This document shows positions 1 to 7,500 of a DNA stretch of 29,791 nucleotides, piece after piece. The notes under the pieces were generated by a model. The model did not search any database, was not told the origin of the DNA, and saw only the letters and a list, made by a program, of their open reading frames with translations. Source of the DNA: Apostichopus californicus (lineage: Eukaryota; Echinodermata; Holothuroidea; Aspidochirotida; Stichopodidae); assembly GCA_020650975.1 (NCBI GenBank), contig JAIPMN010017112.1, positions 1-29,791 of the forward strand, written 5' to 3'. Positions within the stretch are counted from its first letter, which is position 1. Every line of letters begins with the position of its first letter. A program made the position numbers and the translations under genes.

Positions 1-858
1 TATATATAAATTGGGTGACTTTTCTTATCGAATGTCCATGACCGTTCTGGAATTTTAATCATTTGTATATAATTATGATAGGAACGTACGGAAGATGCAT
101 TGGCAAGATCCATTATCTCGTCAAAACGTGAATTTTCTGAAACTTGTCATTTTATCGAGATGGAAGTAACTGTGCAACTCGTCAATTTGCAGAAAATTGA
201 GACGAGATGGTGCATGCAAATTAAAGCAAATGACCTTGAAAGCTTCATGACAAAAGTTCACAAAATTCGACCTTTTCTAACCCCACAATTAGCAGCATCA
301 TCATCACGAGAAAAGCTTCCCCGTGCATGTATTCCGAGCTACAGCCCATTTTTAGGGAAAATACCTGATTGTACGATACCGATACAATACCAGCGTTGCT
401 TATGTATATATAGTTTACATTTAAGCAAATGCGATAACAAAGAAACAATAGTCATTGTTAATATCAACCGGCACCTGTCTATGGCCCTATAGTATATACA
501 CTCATGATATGGAAAGAAGAATGTTTTGGTAGGTTTTGTGGCATGCAGTCCAATGTTGGGGTTTTTCCCCTGAACAAAAACAGACGTGCAGTGGTGCATT
601 CTGAGGCATATTTAGGGTATAAATTGGTTCTTCCTACCATATTTTTGCTATAAACTGTACTTTTAGCTTTTTGTGTGTGGGGTTAAAAATGTGGGGGTGG
701 GGGAGGACACTCTAACATGTAATTACTGATTTGCTGTTGTATGTGATAAATACCAATTTGTATGTGTGTTGTGTTTCCTTCATAACAGTAGTCTGTATTG
801 ATTTGATGATATTATACGGCCTATCGGTTATTTTATCAAGTATATGCCTTGGTAAGTA
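1..858. other. Noncoding flank, no supported gene
   Basis: AT-rich sequence that starts in a short TA repeat. One plus-strand reading frame (100-492, 130 codons) is open, but it shows no recognisable domain, no convincing splice sites and no coding bias, and overlapping minus-strand frames are open too. G-rich and T-rich low-complexity DNA lies near 670-710. This stretch lies past the hammerhead-bearing end of the Penelope-like element. I see no continuation of that element here, so it is probably host flank. Confidence 0.5.
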
Positions 859-910
859 CAGTTGTTACTCGGAGTTTCACGCCCTTAGGGTGGCGATCAT
901 CAGACAACTG
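859..910 (-). ncRNA. Hammerhead ribozyme, type I, in Penelope-like element tail
   Basis: Read 5' to 3' on the minus strand, all core elements are present. Stem I is CAGTTGT (910-904) pairing perfectly, 7 bp, with ACAACTG (865-859). The core CTGATGA lies at 903-897. Stem II is CGCC (895-892) with GGCG (883-880), leaving a U-U mismatch next to the core. GAA is at 878-876. Stem III is ACT (875-873) with AGT (869-867), closing a CCG loop. The cleavage-site base is A at 866, so self-cleavage is predicted between 866 and 865. Short stem III and open stem I fit the minimal hammerheads known from Penelope-like elements, where they process element RNA. The motif sits about 47 bases past the nuclease stop codon, as expected for a terminal-repeat ribozyme. 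Activity is inferred; the U-U pair at the base of stem II could weaken it. Confidence 0.85.
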
Positions 911-956
911 AACAAATACTCGCTGCGCGGGTATTATCCTATGAGGAACACGAACC

Positions 957-1375
957 CTATTTCTTACGTGCACGGTTCATTGGTTTGAGCCTATTGTGGC
1001 GACACTTGGAGATGAATTCGGATCTCTTATTGAGCAAATGCGGGTTTTTAGACAGGAGGATACAGAGCTTCTCATCGATGCAAAGGTTACATTGTCCAGA
1101 CTTACGCATGCGTGTATTAGACTTCCTGCGCTTCAGGTCCCATATATGTTTGGGAAGCTCTGTTTCTTTCTCGTAACGCTCATGGCGGAAGGACTTACTG
1201 TGGTTACTGTGCCTTTGCTTAAAGGAGCCACTCGTTAGCCCTATGTATGATTTGGTGTCATGGCCAGCTGTGACATTGGCCCTATATATTACACTGCTCA
1301 CCAAGCAATTCCTGTTGAGGGGGCAATTGTGTTTTTCTCTACAATTGCATGTGCGTTGCGCCTGCTGAGATCTAT
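957..1375 (-). pseudogene. GIY-YIG endonuclease domain with Cys-rich linker
   Basis: C-terminal part of the Penelope-like polyprotein. The reading frame shows CNCREKHNCPLNRNCL, a CxC...C...C zinc-finger-like linker typical of these elements, followed by the GIY-YIG core SYIGLTSGSFKQRHSNH and then SFRHERYEKETELPKHIW. The end has CNLCIDEKL and LLNKRSEFISKCRH, a second Cys-containing block. In the element this domain nicks target DNA to prime reverse transcription. The canonical GIY half is degenerate (VIYRANV) and the YIG half is intact. A short stretch usually present between HIW and CNLC is missing. The frame is not continuous with the upstream RT frame, so this is a dead fragment. Confidence 0.8.
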
Positions 1376-2245
1376 GCTCGTTTTGTGTTAACAGCCGGGT
1401 TATTGTGGCTGTTGATAATGGAGCGCATGTTACCCATACAACTATAACTCAATTTCACGTTGTTTTTGTTGAATATTTTGTGGAGCCTAATTCCTTTCGG
1501 GAAGTGCTTGGCGAGAAGTCTAAAAAACAATTTACCCACATTAGATTTAACATTACAGCTGTAAGGTGGGTTAAACCATGTTATGTTCCTGGTGCGGGGT
1601 TTCTTTCTGGGTTGCTTATTGCTGCTCTCCTTACTATTGTTGTATTCCAGGTGGTCGAGGTAGCCGCTATCTCGGAGCGCGTCGTTGTATTTAGGGGCAG
1701 CGCTGTCAAAGATCTCTTCATTGGATGAAAGAGTGGAGATCCTTTTGCCGATGCTCTCCGGAATACGTTTGGTGACACCGGGGGGTGGTTAGAAAGGCAG
1801 TGTACATATATGGGTTGGTCATTAGACTTACGGAATGGGCGATGTGTACCGTAGCATAGGTCCAGCGTAGCGTCTAGGTAGTTGACGGTCTTAATGTTGG
1901 CTTGGGTGGTTATCTTTAGACCGAAGGTATGAAAGGCTGCTACGATTGGCTTTCGCATTCTTTCCGCTTGGCTGCCCGAATGGTTCCTGAGTACCGCTAA
2001 ACCATCGTCTCTGTAGAGGCCAACATCGTGCGGGTCAATGAATTTTCCTAACTTATGCAGGATATATAAGCCCACCAGCTCACAAACTTCAGCTCCGTCA
2101 TATCCGCCCATTGTGACGTCAAATGCATCAATAGTGACCTCTTTTACCCATGGGCGTCCCTCAAGATCATATAGGAGGGACTTTCTGGCATGCATGATAG
2201 TAGCATATTCGGTGTCCTGGATGGGGGTGTACTGGCGGGCCCATG
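1375..2245 (-). pseudogene. Reverse transcriptase, YRDD type, 5'-truncated and frameshifted
   Basis: RT core of the downstream element. From about 2240 the frame reads LSWARQYTP, then HARKSLLYD, then FDVTMGGYDGAEVCELVG (a motif B-like block), then GLYRDDGLAVL with the two catalytic aspartates, then GLKIT and VNYLDATLDL, and the SNHPP motif. The frame breaks near 1760. The next frame over continues with GKRISTLSSNEE and, further on, RNITWFNPPY and LHKIFNKNN, and stays open to about 1375. An in-frame stop lies immediately upstream of the first recognisable residues (about 2245). There the sequence changes to a different RT lineage, so the start of this domain, including motif A, is absent. Confidence 0.8.
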
Positions 2246-3560
2246 ATAGTTAATCGGTTAAGAATTCTCAAAAAACGAGTAGTGTCCTGTATATAAGAAG
2301 GAATACGGCTCAATAAAGGGTTGAGTATTGAGTCTATATATCCTGAAAGATGCTCAGTAACAGTACCAATTCCTGAAATAATAAGTCAGTATGGAGGGAA
2401 TAGCTTTAGTGTCCTGGCTAGTTTACAAATGTCTGAACAGCAGATTTTCTCATGGTCAAGAAGGGGTCACTCCAGGTAGTGCTTGTTGAGCCTCTGCTAT
2501 TAATTTAGGAGGACTTTAGGTAAAGTGTAGAACGTACCCAACGATGGGTGCTTAGGTGTGAGTTCTACTATCTTGGTTGCTACGTGTTCCGGTACTGATT
2601 GACTTAACTCATCGATTTTGGGTTGGAAGAGTCTGGAAGGGTCCTCTATTAATAACTCGTAAATATCAGAGTTATTCAGTTGCTCCTCTGCTTCAAAGAT
2701 GTAGTCGGTAGTGTTAAGACTGGTGGTGGCACCTCCTTTATCCGCTTGTCGTACAGCAATATCTGGGTCATTGCGAAGTTTCTTATTGGCCATGGACTGA
2801 GTAGGGTTGATGTTAGAGTTGAGTGGACGGTTGGCGTTTTCTAAAATAAATTTGTCAAGATATATTTTGGCTTTGAAGGCAAAGGAACCTATAAATTTAT
2901 TGCGTCCTTCTGGTGGTTGTCCAACTGAATTTTTGTTGGGACCATGTAGTGTTGGTTGCGTGTTCTTCCTGTGATGTCTGAAATCGGGTCGGAAGTGGTC
3001 TGTTCGAAAAATTCTCTAAGTCTCATACAGCGGACAAAATTATTTAAGTAGAAGCATAGACCAACTGGATCTAGTTTACGAGAGGGACAGAAAGACAGAC
3101 CATTGTGTAGAACCTCTTGTTCGTCTTTGGTAAGAACACAGTCCAATAGATTTATGACGTTATCAGTGGTAACGTTTTCAGCCCGATGCATTAAATGGCT
3201 TTGGAAACTTACTAGTAATATGTGGATGGCCTGTGCTGTGCACATGGGGTCCTGTGCTGTTAATTGTTCAATTTTTTTCAATTTTCTATGAAAACAATTC
3301 TTAAGTCCCCTACGGTAGGTAGTGTCCAGAGCAGAGAGAACCTTTTTATTAGCGGCAGTGTCCTGAACCAGGTTCTGTAAGCTTTCTTTGGTATGTATTA
3401 GTTCCTTCGCTACTCTGTTCTGTTTAGTATATGCAAACTTTAGTGCAAGATTTCGTAGTTGGTGGGAGGCTCGAGAGCATATGGCATCAGATACACTATC
3501 AATGCGTTTGTCTCCACTGTGTAGAGGGTTGCGCATCCAGAGTCCTTTAGGTAGGTACAA
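2225..3560 (-). pseudogene. Penelope-like element, upstream copy (N-terminal and RT fingers)
   Basis: Decayed 5' half of a Penelope-like polyprotein. The first open segment (3560-2889, 223 codons) contains LTKDEQEVLHNGLSFCPS and FVRCMRLREFFE, the usual region ahead of the RT. A frame change near 2890 leads to a second segment (about 2890-2500) with RQADKGGATTSLNTTDY, LIEDPSRLF and FYTLPKV, which are the RT finger blocks. After a scrambled 100 bp, another frame (about 2370-2235) gives TVTEHLSGYIDSILNPLL and IPSYIQDTTRFLRIL. The similarity stops there, before motif A, where the downstream element begins. The ends are uncertain. No ribozyme motif is seen upstream, from 3560 to 3660. It cannot be functional. 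Confidence 0.75.
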
Positions 3561-3822
3561 TGTTCAGCTGTTTGCATTGTGATAGAAACACTATATCCGA
3601 TCGAGTCCTGGCTAACTTACTGAAAAGAAGTTGTGCTGCCGTCTAGCGTGGAGAGATTGGCCGTCAAGACAAGGACCAAACATATTGCGAATATATATAT
3701 ATGTTCAAAAATCGCACAATCAGTTGGGACAATTTTTTAATGCTAATACCACTTAATACTGTCATCTCATAGCATGCTTCAAAGCACTCATGTTGACAAT
3801 ATGAACTTTTCCTAATCCTTAC

Positions 3823-3951
3823 CTGATAGAAACATGATATATTCATACTGCTCATACTGTCAGCATAAACGGTTGAAAGCGTTTCAGGAGAGTACTTTAT
3901 AGAAAAGAAATTGGTCCAATTCGGGGTCGCTTCAATTGACATGTGGTTACT
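3823..3951 (-). CDS. Candidate exon, unplaced
   Basis: A 129-base open segment on the minus strand, bounded by an AG acceptor (3953-3952) and a strong CAG|GTAAGG donor (3822-3817). It would encode 43 residues, including EATPNWTNFFSIKYS, and is phase 0 at both ends. It lies in the right direction downstream of exon 4 of the minus-strand gene, but exon 4 ends in phase 1, and joining the two directly creates a TAG stop. It is therefore either reached through an unseen intermediate exon or not an exon. The residue composition is unremarkable and matches no domain I know. Confidence 0.25.
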
Positions 3952-4021
3952 CTGTTGATCTCAAAATTAGCGAGATATGAACAATTTATTTCACTAAAGA
4001 AAATTGCGTGTTCGACAACTT

Positions 4022-4190
4022 TACTGTATTGCTTTATTTCCTACTTTTAAGACCAACTTGCTACCTTGTCACCTACTAGGAGAGTTTTGTGTCCGACGAA
4101 TGTATTGTGTATAATGTATTGTGTACTTGTATTGTGATATTTCATTTTCAACCCATAAGACCAAATTGTTACCTTGTCACCTACCTGGAA
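4022..4190. repeat. Imperfect ~107-bp tandem duplication
   Basis: Two similar blocks, AAGACCAACTTGCTACC (from about 4050) and AAGACCAAATTGTTACC (from about 4157), each continue into TTGTCACCTAC and are preceded by related TGTATTG...TTATTTC-like sequence. The spacer is rich in TGTATTGTG repeats. It looks like a local duplication of about 107 bp that has since diverged. Confidence 0.55.
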
Positions 4191-4335
4191 GCTAATTCAA
4201 AGCTGAGCAGTTTTTGTTTTTTAAAGCTTTGACCGACCTTTTCTAGCGAGCTGCTACAGTATTCCCTACAATACTTGATGGCCTGTAACCATTCTGTATT
4301 GCAAGCTTATTTAACAAACAAGGCAAAATACTTAC

Positions 4336-4579
4336 ATGTACAAGGCATTTGTGATTCCAGGCTGCACAGCAAGGGACTGCTCTGCAGTAGCATGTGAAGA
4401 TATGATTCTATCTGCAACTTTGAAAGCTGAGCTGTGTATGCACATAGAGCAAACGTTTCGTGGATACAGTTCCGGATGGATAAGAGCGTCGTTTCCAACT
4501 CCTTCAAGATATTTTCACGAAACTCTGCCGATTCGGACGAAACCGCTGACGTTACAGTCAACTTGTCAGCACAGACTCC
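4336..4579 (-). CDS. Exon 4 of unidentified minus-strand gene
   Basis: The exon follows a textbook acceptor (ctatttttttag, ending at 4580) and ends at a strong T|GTAAGT donor (4335). It begins in phase 0, matching exon 3, and ends in phase 1 after 81 codons. The content is helical: ESAEFRENILKELETTLLS, then IHETFALCAYTAQLSKLQIE. Reading through the donor gives only eight more codons (KYFALFVK) before a stop at 4307, a possible alternative end. The exon 3 junction is well supported by phase; the exit is not. Confidence 0.65.
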
Positions 4580-7500
4580 CTAAAAAAATAGAAACTGCAA
4601 TTGTAAAACACAAGAGGAAACAAGGCATGGACGGAAGTGGCGAGTGCCAAAACATAAAATATAAAAAAAATAAATAAATTTAAAAAAAATAAAGATCTTT
4701 TGGGATCAATTCTCAATGACTGTGATAGAGAAACTTTAGTGTACATACAAATTTAAATCTATCTTTGTTGGCTTTGCTTCGAGAAAGTTCAAAATGTTTC
4801 TTTAAATACCCAAATCTGGATTGGATAGCATAAAAGAGACGTGATGCTGTGGCTTCAAGAGGTACCAACACTGGATTTTGGCACTACAGATACGTGTGCT
4901 TAAAAGTTGAAAGAGTGTCAGTTTCTGGTGATGTGTCCATGGAGAGATGTCAATGTTGAAGCGGACTTGGTATTAAAGATGCTTTGTTCCTTGTGGTGTA
5001 AATAAACTGTGCTACGATGTTACAGGCCGAAGAAACGACATATATATCTAATAATCTTAAACAGTACAGTTACAGAATTAATGAATGACCTTGCATGCAA
5101 TCAAACCGTAGCTTGTTAGTTCTTACATGCACTCCTTTTTAACGTACATTATTCTGTTCAAGCCAGGACCTTCTAGCAGTGCACAAATGCGTTGTGGACA
5201 TGTGAGGATAAAGAAATTTTCAAACCTTTATAGGAATTTCAGTCTGGGTCAAATTCCAGCAATTTTCAGCTTTCTCCTTATAATGTGCCTGGTTTTTCTC
5301 CACGTCTTTCATCACTGTGAGAAGATTGCCACGGGCCCGATAGTAATTGTAGACCAGCTCAAAGAAGTTGTGTTTTTCAATGCGGCATTCCTGTCAAAGA
5401 GAAAAACACAGAATCATTTGTAAGAAACAAATGTGTTGAAAATGGAGTTGCTATAGATAATTATTTTGCTAGTAATGAAAAAAGTTTCCAAAGGAACTTT
5501 AATCGTATAATCATTTATTTTGAATTAATTCATTTCAAACTTAACCACTTTTGACCTTTTGAACTCTACTAAAAACAACATTGTTTGACTATTCAATGTG
5601 GGTGATCCACACATTTACATGAGAAACATGTTCTCAGTTTGTCCTTTCCACACTATCATGTTTACAGGCAAAGTAGTCACAGTAACACACACATGAATTC
5701 ACAGACACACGCTCTCATGGTTGCACGGCTTTGTAAGAGTCCTCAAAATAGGATTTTATCATTCATTTTTATCACAATCATCCTGAAATGACTTTGCATA
5801 AATTTCCTAAAGGGAACAATGTCAGCAAACCCTGGGGTTATGAATGAATCACTGCCAAGGTAATAATTGAGTCAGTTACATTACAAGTGTCAATAACAAA
5901 TATTTCTATTTTCACAAATATTTCTATTTTCAAAATTCCATTATTGGAACTGAACGATTACTTTCAATTTGGATTTTACACATTTGCTCACTTAAGTACA
6001 CTTGGGACCTGCAAGGTAATGGGGACCTATGAGGGTACTTGTAAATATGTAGTTGTGGGCAATGGTTCGTGGCTGCACCCTACGGGAAGTCCCCAATGGG
6101 AAGTCCCCCCAGGGGACACATTGATGTGGTGCACTGTAGTTCCCCAGGAACGACTGTTTGAATTGTGCACACTTGGGTGTGACAAGTTACCAATGATCAG
6201 GGATAAGTGTTGGTAACTCACGTGAGAAGGCCTTATATTAACACAAGACTGTAAACCTTGAAAATTGAACTATTTAACGGTTTAAACTACACACAGCAAG
6301 TGTTCCAGATCTCTTTTTCTTCATTTTGTGTTTGTGCATGTGTGTGAGTTCTTGTTTGTCTTCATCAAGAGAAAAACATTTATGATCCTTACACATATTA
6401 TCTTTGTCTTTAGAATATTAATGAAAAGATTAAAACACAAAGCTGTGACTAAAACTTGGCTGCATTTAGCTAGTTTGTATACGTTATACTACATCCTACT
6501 TTAAGCCTCTTAGTATCAATTTCACTTTTGACAGCTACCTGTGAGCACACAGACTGAATATATTAATAATACACACACATATATATATATATATGGGAAA
6601 ATATCATTAACTAATCATCTGTCTACTGTAAAAAGACCTTGGTAGATTATTCATTGAAGCAGGTAATAGTTACACTTTCATATCTTTCTCATGCAAGGAA
6701 CTAATGCACTACAAATGTTCCACGTGTGTAAAACATGCAGGTAACATCCACGATTAGTAGTTCCGGCCTAGAATTTCACAATTTTAGTCTTAAAAAATGC
6801 AAGCACTTACTTAAAAAACAAATCTAAGGGTTACAAATCCATGTCCCACAGGCATTTCCTGAATTACATAACACATTGATCAGTTAATCTAAGGCCTTAA
6901 TTGGAGCAGCCTAATAATGTTTGCTGATATTCAGCAGTAATACGTTAGCTACCGAAATCACACCAATTATTGTACTGACGATTGTTACCAGACTTACGGT
7001 ATCCCTTCTTTACAATGTTCATGTTCTTAATGTCTACTCGCTGCAATGTGCAAGTGACCTTTCTTTCTACGTAAAAATCCACACTGGCATGTTAGCCAGT
7101 AAATAGCTTGAATTTCACTGTCTGTAGTTTACGCTAATTAATATGAAATCAACTTTTCTGAATTTGGCTTTGAACTTGGTGGTACAATACTACACGTCGA
7201 AGGAAAGATATCTGGTTCTTTAAGTCTGTCAAAGTTACATCAAGAATGACAAAATTAGGCACTTAGTTCAAAAGTTTGCCATAATACACCAAACTTGTTG
7301 CATTATGTTCTGAATTAGAGTAAAGATTTAGTTACTCCCTACCCAGGCACAGGAAATAGGATATAAATGAAAAAAAAATTGAAGTTGGATAGAAGGACAT
7401 TTTTGGTTAATAAATTACAAAACTTGGGTCTTAATGATACAAACTTCCCACCCAATTTACAGCTATTAACATATAAATGTCTGAACTAGTTGGAATATTA

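Larger units (their letters stand above)
859..2245 (-). mobile_element. Penelope-like element, downstream copy (RT + GIY-YIG + ribozyme)
   Basis: Minus-strand retroelement remnant of the RT plus GIY-YIG nuclease type. In order it holds: an RT segment starting near 2240 (HARKSLLYD, FDVTMGGYDGAEVCELVG), the catalytic block GLYRDDGLAVL, the thumb-like motif SNHPP, a connector with WFNPPY and LAKHFPKGIRLHKIFNKNN, a Cys-rich linker CNCREKHNCPL, and the nuclease block SYIGLTSGSFKQRH ending at a stop at 957. A hammerhead ribozyme follows at 910-859. The coding sequence is broken: I see frame changes near 1760 and near 1350-1375, and the nuclease has lost a short internal stretch. The 5' end is missing, because the family's FYPSI-type motif A block should precede the first visible residues. 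It is inactive by itself. The family call rests on motif recognition, not on an alignment. Confidence 0.85.
3561..4335. other. Noncoding stretch with candidate exon and a short duplication
   Basis: Lies between the Penelope-like region and the last confident exon of the minus-strand gene. It contains a short TA microsatellite (about 3690-3702), a candidate minus-strand exon at 3951-3823 and an imperfect duplication at 4022-4190, each listed separately. Nothing else is recognisable. Confidence 0.4.

Noticed and set aside
100..492. Open frame of 130 codons on the plus strand
   Set aside because: No domain, no splice sites, no codon bias, and competing open frames on the minus strand over the same bases.
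1405..1728. Plus-strand frame of 107 codons
   Set aside because: It is antisense to the connector of the Penelope-like RT, which reads RNITWFNPPY and LHKIFNKNN on the minus strand.
3561..3660. Second hammerhead at the 5' side of the Penelope-like region
   Set aside because: No CTGATGA core on the minus strand there; the upstream element end is probably lost.
4336..4677. Open frame of 113 codons on the plus strand
   Set aside because: It is antisense to exon 4 of the minus-strand gene, and its start falls on that exon's donor.
5127..5423. Plus-strand open frame of 98 codons with hydrophobic stretch
   Set aside because: It is the antisense of exon 3 (5390-5226), which has matching splice sites and phase on the minus strand.
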